In this document: positions 20,953-29,132 of the stretch, in pieces | Layout of the letters: every line of letters starts with the position of its first letter | How positions within the stretch are numbered: position 1 is the stretch's first letter | Origin: Lenisia limosa | Lineage: Eukaryota > Breviatea | Direction: 5' to 3' | Length of the DNA stretch: 29,132 bases | NCBI GenBank assembly: GCA_001655205.1 | Contig: LPNZ01002761.1 | Span: 1-29,132 of the forward strand | The notes under the pieces: generated by a model | Told to the model about the DNA's origin: nothing | The model's input: only the letters and a program-made list of their open reading frames with translations | The model's database searches: none | Made by a program: the position numbers and the translations under genes

Positions 20953-23900
20953 ATGTTATTTTCCAAGTTTTGGGTTCTCCTATTGTTCATCGTGCCTGCT
21001 GTTCTGTGTTAGCCGGGAGTTGCTTCACATTTTTTAAAATGTCAATTAGTATTATTTTACTTGTATTTTGGAATCAAAACAAAATTTAAACTCTGTTGGA
21101 GAAGGATAACTTTTGGTTCGAAAAGACGTGTAAAGTCATGAAATTTTTCAAATATACTCGAAATACATTATCGATTATTCTTCCATCATTGTGTACCCCT
21201 ATTACAACCATGCAATCCTTTTCCCAATCATCTATTCTGAGCGTCACTTTCGGTTTTAAAAAAGACTGAATTCTCGATAAACCCTCTATAAATATCGATA
21301 TTTTACAGGTGTTTCGGAACAGAAAGTGAAGCTCTAATCCATTCACTTTCTAGCGGCATGTAAACTGGTCAACAAGGATGGGGTCAAGTCTTGCCAAGGT
21401 AAGGGTTTCAGTTTCAGAGTCAATTAATGACTTTTTGTGAAAAGAGAGATAACATACACATTAGAAATTTTGACAAATAAATACACATGGATACCATAAA
21501 AACATAAATAGGGCTTCATTTCGGGTCGAAAAAAGACGGGATTTCTCGATAAATCTTCGAAAGTTATCGATATTTTACCTATTTTTCCCCCTACACATAG
21601 CCATACTATCAAGCGTTTCGGTTTCACAGCTTGATTGAGTAGGTACATGTCCTGGCCGAAATGACAAATGTCTACCCACTTTTGGCAGTACCGGAGATCT
21701 GATCGAATGCAAATGCGCTGACCCGGTCGGTGGTGTTTGATATCAGGGAGCGGTAGCTGGGACTCTCTGATTATATATAGCAATGAAAAATGAAAAATAA
21801 AGATGTATCTGGCCGAAGCCATCCACAACATCACGCTTATAAGAGATATTGAATTATAGTATAATATTAATTCACCCAATTATTTGCCTTTAAAATCTGT
21901 GCACACAGCTTTCTATGTGCCACTCTGTGATTGTTTGTTGGAGTTGACTGTATATTTGTTCTCAAACACACCTCGAGACAAGCGATCATTTTAACTTTGA
22001 CATTATTGTGTATTTGATTTTTAAACAAGAAAATAATAAAAAATAAATATGAAAGAAATTTTTTAGAGGAATAGCAAGGTGTGTGCCAGGAAGTATATTT
22101 GGGGAACTTTGAAAGGAGAAGGCTGTCTACTGGAATTGATTGACGGTTTCGATTGCATATTAATTGATTATTGAATAATACTAATACTGCTTAAAATAAC
22201 TTATTCTAGGGTGTGGATTGTTACCCAGCATGGAGATCCCAGACCGGGTGGACATGCAAGGGTGATTGCGACAGTGCCTCTTTAGATTGCGTCCCGGCTT
22301 TTGGCCAATACACCGACTCTAATGGACAGGTTTGATTTTGAGACTTGTTGTGCAGGGCTTCACTGGTTCAAAAGTGACCGGTAAAGTATCGATAAGTTTC
22401 GAGGATTTATCGAGAAATTCAGTCTTTTTCCAACCAAAGTGAGGGCCTACTTATGTGGCTTGTCTGAGATTTTTGAAGCAATGTTAGGCGAGTTTTTGGC
22501 GATGGTTTTGGGTTAAGGGAGAGGCGTGTCCCTACGTATGTATTGGAACAATCAAAGTTCAAATTACCTCCTTTCAATGCTAGTCTAAATTCCTTCCGTC
22601 AGGGGTAGTCCGTATTCGCTCTTTTAACAATGACATTAAAGCGGGAGTCCCACTAAATTTGTGTAACCTAGTTCATAGATTTGGGGCCTATACAATTTGA
22701 CCAATATTACAATTTGACCAATATTTCAGGAAAATAAATTCAAAACGACAAAATAATGTTTTCCTATTCTCTTTGATTTTGTCTCAGAAAAGTGTGCATG
22801 TTTCTTGTAATATGCCATGGAAAAGCGGGAGAAATTCCAAAAAATATTGTTTTCGCAGTTTAATTGGACTTTAACAATTTCATCATCAGAATTGAATATT
22901 CTAGGTTCTCTCCTTCTTCAATGGCTGTGAATGTTCAGACTCGCAATGCAAAATGGGCGAGGCAGACAATGGTCAAAAGTTCTGTGTCGGTCGCTGTCCA
23001 AACTGTAGGTGCTATTTGCAACCTTTTCAGTGATTTTTTCTACTTTGAAATTTTTGGGATTTTTTATTCTACGGCTAAAATGATTTTTTAAAGTGCTATT
23101 TGTCTATAATCAGGACTATTGTAGTTAAATTTTGTAGCCAGTCCCACTAATCCCGAATTCTGTGAGCCCATTTTCGCTGATGGCAATCTCCGGGACTGCC
23201 AATGCCAAGACGGTTAGTAGACATATTATCTTCATATGCGGTACATATAATTTTGTTAAATTGGCACAAATAAGACGACTGTGGATATTACAAAAACTAA
23301 CTTGTAATTTACAATTGAAACTATTGATCGGTGCCACTAGCAGGCTAATTTCTAATTTCAATTGGTACATACCAGAAATATAATTAATTTGAAAATTTGC
23401 CATTTTACATGATATATGTAATAGTTCTCTTTATATGGACAATGATATAATACTTTGTAATCAGCTGCCATTTACACACTACTGTTGCTTTTCACAACAA
23501 CACTTCGAGTGATTTAACCACAATGCATCGAATGTTTGGATGTAGTATATCGTACAATTCATATTATGAGGAATCTGATAAATTTGAAAAAGTAACATAA
23601 AAGACTGGGTACATGAAAAATCACTTTAAAATTAATTGTACCAAGTCAATGCTCTAATTAGGGCTCCAGTTTGAAAAAAGACCGATATAATATTGGTAGT
23701 TAACTAGTATTTTTCGAAGTGGCGCTAATGCATTTAGGACCCTGCTTTGCCCATTATTCGCCACAGCCGTTTGGATGGCATTGTGACCTGCCTGATTGCC
23801 CCGATCCAGTTGGTGGGGATTGTATTTCACAGTTGGTAGGGATTTCGCTATTTTGAGTTGGTGGAAGTTTCAATATTTTGGGTTTCACAGTTGAAGAATT

Positions 23901-26313
23901 TAATATTTTGAGTATAAGTGTTCCTGTATTCTCTCATATCGTGCTTCTATGTGTATTACCTCATTCAAATATTTGAGTTTGACAAAAACACTAAGTGGCT
24001 TAGAAGGGTTTCTTCGATTCATGATTATTTGTATATTTACCCAAATGTTAAAGAAATTTCCTTTGCTAAAAAGCCCCGTTCACCCTCATTGCTGTGGGGT
24101 GGAGATCGGGAAATGTGACAATGTATATTAAATTTTTGTCATTTTTGAGGCTTCACATTAGATCCTGCTTCATCAATTTGGTGAAAGTGAAATAACAAAA
24201 ACGACCAAATTTGAAATATATATACGAAGTTGGTGGGCCAACTTTGGCTAATTTTGTGGAGAAATTTACTAAAATATCAATGTGTCATCAGCTTCGATTT
24301 GATATTACTTCCTTGTCATATGGCACAATTTCACATGTAGGAACACGAGTGCAGAGCGCTATACCACACAACTGGAACTAATAAACTCTTCAATGGCTGC
24401 GACTGTGTTGGCAAGCCGGATCGTAAGCAAAGGGAGATGCTTTAACACTTAGATTTATTTAAAGCATGCAAAACCCCCATATTTTGAGAGCAGTGACTCT
24501 ATGATTCTACAAATTGATATGTTACAAATCTATATTCAAATTCCTATTTCCCTGCAAAAAAGACATTGTATTTATTACGGGAACTGTATATGATATGTAG
24601 TGATGAAAAGTCACGCATTTGTAAGTGCTTTTGCAATATAAACAAAAGCAACCATCTAAAACTGTGGATATTCGATAAATTTTGAGTATAAATAACCTCA
24701 TAGCATGTCGCATTGAGGACAACGTCTGTCTAGGTACATGCCCTGACTCTGATGATGTAGGCGGTCTTTGAAGGAACGATAATATGACTCACCTAAAAGC
24801 TGGGTAGTTTTGCATGTAAACTTCTATGAACAAAATTCAAAAATAAGTCAATTATCGATATGGAAGGCACTTAATTGACTGTAGCATTTCGTCGGGGTGC
24901 GAGTGGTATTATACAAATATTGAAAAATTCAACGACTATTTTTGCAAAAAGACCACAGCTTTTGTGTAAAATTATCAAGTGAAAGGTCGAGTATTACCTG
25001 ATATGGAATCCCACTGATATATGTAGCATTGTGTCGGACACTTTGTCAACAAGAAGCTAAAAGAATGCAGTTGTTGCGACTGTGAACCCCCCGAAGATCA
25101 ATGTACCGGTACGGCTATTATTAAAATGTAAAAAAATAGTCAACAACTTGATTTTGACGGTTTAAATTCAAGCGTTCACATTGAGTTGTTTTATATCTCT
25201 TTCTGATGTCACAAACTTGATTAAAACAAATAATCGCCTTCGTTTTCATATTGGTTGCTATGTAAAATACTCAAGATATACAAGTCTTGACCGATTGTCT
25301 TGGGAAGTCATCAAGACTTATCTCGGATGTATATTGTCTTGTTATCACCTGTCCCATATACATATGTATATTCTGGTAATCCCAACTTAATAAGAATCCA
25401 AAGTCAGGGAGTGTTTAGTTAACTCCTTATACTGTCTTTGAGATTTATAATAGATGCATTTTACTCATGTTTCTGAATACAAATAACTCTCAAGATTGTC
25501 ACATTGAGTTCTATGATGGAGTACCACTCTGTGCGGGAGTTTGTCCAGGCTCATCAGTCTGTAAACTTGTTCAGGGAACTGCCTTGTTCTGCGCTTGCAC
25601 CGGTAGGCACCAGGGACACAGGGTTTAATTTAGGGCCTCTATTTGATCCAAGAAATACGAAAAAAGATAATAGTTTTCTTGAATATATCAAAAAAAAATT
25701 AGTCTAGTTTAGGACCAAAGTGAAGTATTCTGTTTTCTATTAGGACTCCGTGCGAATAGTTATTGACAAAATTGCAAACTGAAGAGAGTGAAATGTTACG
25801 ACTACAATATTCCTGGTAGTTCTGTTATTATCTTTCACTGACCGCATGTTTATGAAGTTTTCAGGGCATAAAGATGTATATATTCAAGCTAATCACCGAA
25901 TTTATCAGATCATGCAGGATTTTGAATTAAACTACGGTCATATGGTATTAGTAGAATGGTTTGAACTAGAGAGCTTCCATACAATTCCAAAAACACCGAA
26001 TTTCTCAAGAAACTTTTCGATCATTTCGAAATTTAAAAGACTTTTTCGGACTGGAGGTTCCCAAAACAAATTTGGAAGTCGACTCCGCAAAGCTCGGTGT
26101 ACTTGACCTATGTATACTTTTCATTGTTTTGAATTTTGATGATACCATGTTTTGTGTTCAAAAATTAAACCGGTCTTGTCAACTTTAGAGCGCACTTGTC
26201 TATTATTGAGGGATCCCTTCTGACTTACCTCTGAAAATTCAAATTAAAAGAACATACTCGGCTTTTGGATTGTAGTATCTCACTTTCTAGCAACTATTCC
26301 AGGCAGCGTATAA
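20953..26313 (+). CDS. gene D: secreted protein of six six-cysteine units (298 aa)
   Basis: Twelve exons: 20953-21007, 21354-21398, 21643-21725, 22210-22329, 22905-23004, 23138-23212, 23738-23808, 24341-24422, 24704-24756, 25027-25108, 25495-25602 and 26291-26313. The sum is 897 nt, in frame, with a TAA stop. The leader is KFWVLLLFIVPAVL. Reading past the first donor would hit TAG at once, so removal of intron 1 (GTTAGC donor) is required. Six units follow the gene B plan, with motifs GWTCKGDCDS, SFFNGCECSD, CEPIFADGNLRDCQC, GWHCDLPDC, LFNGCDCVGKP and CAGVCPGSSVC. Odd points: the donor after 23808 is GTTGGT, with a better-looking in-frame alternative GTAGGG after 23838 (ten more codons). The fifth-to-sixth unit junction uses an AAG acceptor at 25493-25494. 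Intron 3 may hold a decayed exon (22067-22174). Family not recognised; probably extracellular. Confidence 0.86.
21241..21337. mobile_element. MITE family M2, copy before exon 2 of gene D
   Basis: Left GCGTCACTTTCGGTTTTAAA, interior TTCTCGATAAACCCTCTATA and AATATCGATATT, and the reverse complement of the right end is AGAGCTTCACTTTCTGTT. It ends about 15 nt before the exon 2 acceptor, so the branch point of that intron may lie in or next to the element. A related half-copy may lie at about 21093-21180. Confidence 0.6.
21509..21630. mobile_element. MITE family M2, copy in intron 2 of gene D
   Basis: Left AGGGCTTCATTTCGGGTCGA, interior TTTCTCGATAAATCTTCGAA then AGTTATCGATATTTTACC. The right end is less clear (GCGTTTCGGTTTCACAGC). 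It is the copy with the best-preserved interior. Confidence 0.55.
21771..21929 (-). repeat. dispersed repeat M3, long copy in reverse orientation
   Basis: The reverse complement reads AGAAAGCTGTGTGCACAGAT, GGGTGAATTAATATTATA, TCAATATCTCTTATAAGCGT and GGATGGCTTCGGCCAGATAC, then CATTGCTATATATAATC, closely matching 18913-19060. It lies in intron 3 of gene D. The two copies form an inverted pair about 2.8 kb apart. Confidence 0.65.
22067..22174 (+). pseudogene. possible relict cysteine exon inside gene D intron 3
   Basis: After TTTTTTAG, an open frame of 35 codons includes SKVCARKYIWGTLKG and GFDCILIDY before TGA. It aligns loosely with the LFNGCDCIDKP exon type: a start like AACAAGGAATGT, an AAGAGGCT-like segment, and a GATTG(T)ATTGA-like segment. 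The second cysteine pair and reading register are disturbed. Equivalent introns of genes B and C show nothing similar. Chance similarity cannot be excluded. Confidence 0.25.
22354..22449. mobile_element. MITE family M2, copy in intron 4 of gene D
   Basis: Left AGGGCTTCACTGGTTCAAAA, interior TCGAGGATTTATCGAGAAAT, and the reverse complement of the right end is AGGCCCTCACTTTGGTTGGA. The ends are recognisable inverted repeats. Confidence 0.6.
23658..23727. mobile_element. MITE family M2, short diverged copy
   Basis: TTAGGGCTCCAGTTTGAAAA with AAGACCGATATAATATTGG, and TTTTTCGAAGTGGCGCTAA at the other end. It lies immediately before the acceptor of exon 23738 of gene D. Erosion makes this assignment tentative. 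Confidence 0.4.
25631..25727. mobile_element. MITE family M2, copy in the last intron of gene D
   Basis: Left TAGGGCCTCTATTTGATCCA, interior TTTCTTGAATATATCAAAAA, and the reverse complement of the right end is CTTCACTTTGGTCCTAAA. It lies in the last intron of gene D, as the complete copy does in gene A (3026-3123), but the insertion points differ. Confidence 0.5.
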
Positions 26314-26440
26314 CTTCGTCTAGTTGTTTCGTGGTATTTTGACAAATCTTGTTTCTTGACTTTGAAGCCAACCTATGTTATTATTTGTTGACAATACATT
26401 TCAACTGTCTTGCATTCTCCCTGTGCTTCATTTCAGCCAC

Positions 26441-26446
26441 AATAAA
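26441..26446 (+). terminator. polyadenylation signal, gene D
   Basis: AATAAA in the context TTTCAGCCACAATAAAACTA, about 130 nt after the gene D stop and in the right orientation. Confidence 0.5.
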
Positions 26447-26509
26447 ACTAGAAAAGAGTGAATTTCTCAATAAATACTTGATATCCGGGATTCATGGAAC
26501 ATTGTAATA

Positions 26510-26560
26510 TCACCACCACCACCACCACCACCATCATCATCACTACAACCTTCATCACCA
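26510..26560. repeat. CAC/CAT trinucleotide microsatellite
   Basis: About eight consecutive CAC units are followed by CAT units and interrupted CAC/ACA triplets. It is non-coding and lies in the spacer between the convergent genes. Confidence 0.9.
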
Positions 26561-26605
26561 CAACTATAATCAGTTTGATGCAAAAACGTACATAATACAA
26601 GTACA

Positions 26606-26611
26606 TTTATT
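26606..26611 (-). terminator. polyadenylation signal overlapping the PSMC4 stop codon
   Basis: On the - strand the end of the gene reads TTC TAC GAA TAA ATG. The hexamer AATAAA therefore spans the last base of the GAA codon, the whole TAA stop and the next two bases. If used, it would give a 3' untranslated region of only some 10-30 nt. Confidence 0.5.
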
Positions 26612-28900
26612 CGTAGAAATGGAAAACCTTCTCGTCCTTTTCGCACACCTTCTTGTACCTACATCAATTAACGGTATTGCGCAAATTTAACACCTATAAT
26701 AAGTATACCCCCCCCCCCCTCTGGCATAAATCACATTGATGCTTAATGGAGATTTTAAGGAATTTCTCTTCAAACCCCATCAGATCACTGTAAGATAGTC
26801 AAAGCTGTTGTTCAACTAAATAAGAGAAGCAGAGAGGAAGAGAGAGAGGACTTAATACTGCTCTACCTTATTTTCTACCCTTAACTATCTCTTTTTCTTC
26901 ATCTACACAAGCTGGCACTGGTTAAGAGAAAAAAAAAAAAAAACAGCAGGAAAATTTATCAATTTGGTCTTCATCGTATACAATTAAGAAAAATTAAGCA
27001 GACTCACTTTTAATGTCATATCACATCGATATTATTAATCCAAAACAAGAAACTGTCATATCATAGTATCATACCTTAACCCCCCCTCCCCATATTTTTG
27101 GGATCGTATGCAAGCCCTACTTTCCCTATCCACAGCTACAGAAAGCACCTTCAACATCTCTTTAGATTTGAAGATGGACACCCCTCCCCCCCAAGTGTCT
27201 GTGACTGTAATTGCTTCGAATTAGCACTCTGTTTTGCAACCAACTTTCAGATCAAGAGTGATTCAGAGTAACCACAGACAGTTTAACCCCCCTCACGCCA
27301 CGTCCATATCGGCAGGGATGATTACGTAACGGTTCTTACGGACNNNNNNNNNNNNNNNNNNNNNNNNNNNNNNNNNNNNNNNNNNNNNNNNNNNNNNNNN
27401 NNNNNNNNNNNNNNNNNNNNNNNNNNNNNNNNNNNNNNNNNNNNNNNNNNNNNNNNNNNNATATTGATTTTTGTATGAAAAAAATAAAATAGGGGGGCGG
27501 GGTGTTTAGATAAGAATATATATCGATATAAATATAAAGGAAATATGATACTATATATCATAATACATGTATATCATATAATATGTATGTATGTATGTTG
27601 GGGGAGGGTGAATAAAATTGCTGAAATACCTGCGACACTGAGCATATCGGGCAAGCCACTGTCGTTGTAGGTAAATGATGGAATTATGATTGTCAGTGTA
27701 TGTCATATCAATATAATTATACATCATAGCATTGCTCAGACACACATAGTGTATGTCATATCAATATATTAAACATCACATTAAAGACTTGCCAAGAAAA
27801 CAAACATACCCATCATATAACAGCCAGAGAAAACATACCATAGTCTTCCAAGTCAATTTCGTCTGAAAGGTTCATTTTGGCGGTACACACCTGGAACACC
27901 AGGCGCTTCTGCCGTCTAAGGGGGTAATGAGGGAGGGAAAGAGTGTGTAAAATAAAAAAAAGAGAGAGAGAGAGAGAGAAATAATAATAAAAATAATAAT
28001 AATCACAAATCAACTCAGTTGGCTGACAACACACGAGGGTTGATACTAACAAAACAAACAAAGCCAGAGGGGCGAGGGGGGGGGGGCANNNNNNNNNNNN
28101 NNNNNNNNNNNNNNNNNNNNNNNNNNNNNNNNNNNNNNNNNNNNNNNNNNNNNNNNNNNNNNNNNNNNNNNNNNNNNNNNNNNNNNNNNNNNNNNNNNNN
28201 NNNNNNNNNNNNNNNNNTCTTCCAGGCCTATGGGGTCAGACAAAATATTTGAAGAAGTAGACTGCAGTATAACTACTGACTGACACGTGTTTCTGCGGTA
28301 TTTATTGAGAGATTTGGTCTTTTTTGGGACCACAGGAAAGCCTCATTGTTGATGTAGCAAAAGCCTTGAAGAAGGTTGAATTATTCTCTATTTAACTTTT
28401 TGGCATGGAATGAAAACACACGTATCACTTAATGAGAGAGAATAAAGAAAAAGGTAGAAGAAATGTACCAAGTGTGAGAAAGCAATTGAAGGAGCTTAAA
28501 GAGCATCATCAATACAACACTCATCAAAAATACCTCAAGCGATCAGCAATAAACACAACACCATCATCAAGTTGTTTAACTAGTAATTATCTACACCAAA
28601 CCCCACCATCACCAACTCACACCTTATTATCACCAAACTCAAACCTTATTATCATCAACTCAAACCTTATTATCATCAACTCAAACCTTATTATCATCAA
28701 CTCAAACCTCATCATCAACATCAACAAGTTGTTTAATTTGTAACCACAAACCTCATTTAACCATCATCAAAATCCACAACCAACCTCATTAACGCGGCAT
28801 CAAGGGTATCGGGGCGGTTGGTAGCCATAATGACCTTGACGTTCACACTCGGGTCAAAGCCGTCCATTTGATTAAGGAGCTCAATAAGAACGCGTTGAAC
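26607..28900 (-). CDS. PSMC4: 26S proteasome regulatory ATPase Rpt3, C-terminal exons (partial)
   Basis: Exons in transcription order: 28900-28785 ([18 protein letters not shown], then [14 protein letters not shown]), 28227 into the gap at 28217 (completes Arg, then PGR), 27915-27839 ([24 protein letters not shown]), 27658-27630 (VA-P-type exon, frame disturbed), gap to 27297 ([16 protein letters not shown]), and 26658-26607 ([16 protein letters not shown], stop). Rpt3 is a ring ATPase of the proteasome base that unfolds substrates. This part holds the segment after Walker B, the sensor MATNR, the arginine-finger PGR and the C-terminal helical domain. The tail FYE keeps the HbYX motif that docks into the 20S ring. 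RRQKRLxF and KMNLSxExDLEDY single out Rpt3 from the other five Rpt subunits. LDRKIEF and INAICQEAG are hidden in the N gaps. The N-terminal and Walker A exons lie beyond the window. Confidence 0.9.
27297..27343 (-). CDS. PSMC4: PSMC4 penultimate exon, 5' part lost in gap
   Basis: [16 protein letters not shown] corresponds to the AVRENRYIVLxxDFExAY segment of Rpt3. The donor GC|GTGAGG follows at 27296. The preceding residues (INAICQEAGM region) are expected within the N run at 27344-27460 and cannot be checked. Confidence 0.85.
27344..27460. other. assembly gap (N run)
   Basis: N run inside PSMC4. It probably hides the exon part encoding the conserved ADINAICQEAG segment. The true gap length is unknown. 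Confidence 0.99.
27630..27658 (-). pseudogene. PSMC4: frame-disturbed PSMC4 micro-exon
   Basis: After acceptor ACGACAG, the bases TGGCTTGCCCGATATGCTCA then GTGTCGCAG precede donor GTATTT. The phase fits the upstream exon (G|TG for Val). Rpt3 needs 30 nt here, for the rest of V plus ARPDKISGA and the first base of Asp. This exon has 29 nt, so the reading runs [10 protein letters not shown]. With one base restored it would resemble the expected segment, but with Cys for Arg and Val for Gly. Either a sequencing or assembly error or real decay could explain this. Confidence 0.55.
28004..28068. repeat. intronic repeat shared by two PSMC4 introns, copy 1
   Basis: AATCAACTC(A)G(T)TGGCTGACAACACAC followed by GGGTTGATACTAACAAAACA and AAGCCAG is repeated at 28945-29008. 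Each copy lies upstream (in transcription order) of an exon, 27915 and 28900 respectively, and each is followed by a pyrimidine tract with TTTACAC. This indicates a partial duplication of intron sequence or an insertion family. Confidence 0.65.
28089..28217. other. assembly gap (N run)
   Basis: N run abutting a long G homopolymer (about 28075-28086) on one side and the start of the PGR exon of PSMC4 on the other. It hides the rest of that exon (expected LDRKIEFPLPD). Confidence 0.99.
28615..28711. repeat. 21-bp minisatellite in a PSMC4 intron
   Basis: About four to five copies of the unit CTCAAACCTTATTATCATCA plus A. The array is flanked by a second direct repeat, AAGTTGTTTAA (about 28570 and 28727). 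It lies in the intron between exons 28785 and 28227. The periodic open frame it produces is not a gene. Confidence 0.85.
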
Positions 28901-28944
28901 CTGGAGGGGGTGTAAATTGGACAATTTATGAAACAAAAAAAATC

Positions 28945-29008
28945 CCAAAATCAACTCTGCTGGCTGACAACACACACGGGTTGGTAACAACAAAACACAA
29001 AAAGCCAG
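28945..29008. repeat. intronic repeat shared by two PSMC4 introns, copy 2
   Basis: AAAATCAACTCTGCTGGCTG, ACAACACACACGGGTTGGTA and ACAACAAAACACAAAAAGCC, then AGG, match the copy at 28004-28068. No PSMC4 exon was found between here and the poly-A run at the right edge. Confidence 0.65.
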
Positions 29009-29132
29009 GCCAGTCGCTTCTGGAGCACAATATCCCATAACTCCAGCGTATGTTGACAGTAGAAAATATGCGAAACAAAATTCCAGCAAAAATAAACACC
29101 ACCAATCCAATTATTAAAAAAAAAAAAAAAAA

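Larger units (their letters stand above)
26314..26606. other. tail-to-tail spacer between gene D and PSMC4
   Basis: Only about 290 nt separate the two convergent stop codons. The spacer contains an AATAAA for gene D (26441-26446) and a (CAC)n/(CAT)n microsatellite (about 26510-26560). No further exon was seen. Confidence 0.6.

Noticed and set aside
21424-21879. 151-codon - strand open frame
   Set aside because: It runs through M3, the antisense of exon 21643-21725 and an M2 element; no coherent protein signal.
1003-26313. Classification as venom-type toxins or EGF/Kazal proteins
   Set aside because: Cysteine-rich secretion alone does not show toxicity. The cysteine spacing does not fit EGF or Kazal order, and no catalytic or binding signature is visible.
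28432-28743. 103-codon + strand frame with LIIINSN repeats
   Set aside because: It is generated by the 21-bp minisatellite in a PSMC4 intron.
28757-29110. 117-codon - strand frame as one continuous exon
   Set aside because: Only 28785-28900 matches Rpt3. The upstream part is intron containing a repeat, and the downstream part runs past a splice donor at 28784.

Overview
This is an AT-rich, intron-dense eukaryotic sequence. Coding exons are short (23-120 nt), split by GT-AG introns, and spread among many small inverted-repeat elements. The right edge carries the C-terminal exons of a 26S proteasome ATPase (Rpt3/PSMC4). The organism is probably an invertebrate animal, but a protist cannot be excluded; nothing here fixes the lineage.

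Layout. On the + strand lie four tandem paralogous genes, called here A (1003-3572, 5' end outside the window), B (4727-10139), C (10917-19936) and D (20953-26313). On the - strand, tail to tail with gene D, lie the last exons of PSMC4 (28900 down to 26607). Its upstream exons lie beyond the right edge, and two of its exons run into assembly gaps. The exon chains of B, C and D were assembled by eye from splice sites and paralogue alignment. They close in frame at 301, 568 and 298 codons plus stop, which is strong internal support.

The A-D proteins. Each complete member has an 18-residue hydrophobic leader (KFWVFLLFIVPAVF type). The rest is almost entirely a chain of six-cysteine units of the form C-x(6-12)-C-x(3-4)-C-x(5-11)-C-x(10-20)-C-x-C. 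B and D have six units and C has twelve. The extra six units in C come from tandem amplification of a four-exon cassette (two units), present four times with recognisably homologous introns. I do not recognise the family. A secreted, disulfide-rich extracellular role is inferred from the leader and cysteines only.

Non-coding content. Introns and spacers hold several families of short, probably non-autonomous DNA elements. These include a ~98-bp element with 20-bp inverted ends and a 6-bp target duplication, a ~130-bp palindromic family, a ~160-bp dispersed repeat, a ~650-bp element with ~58-bp inverted ends, and a ~77-bp element with an empty site in the duplicated intron next door. Blocks shared upstream of the start codons of B, C and D are candidate promoter elements. 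No tRNA, rRNA, CRISPR array or transposase gene was seen.
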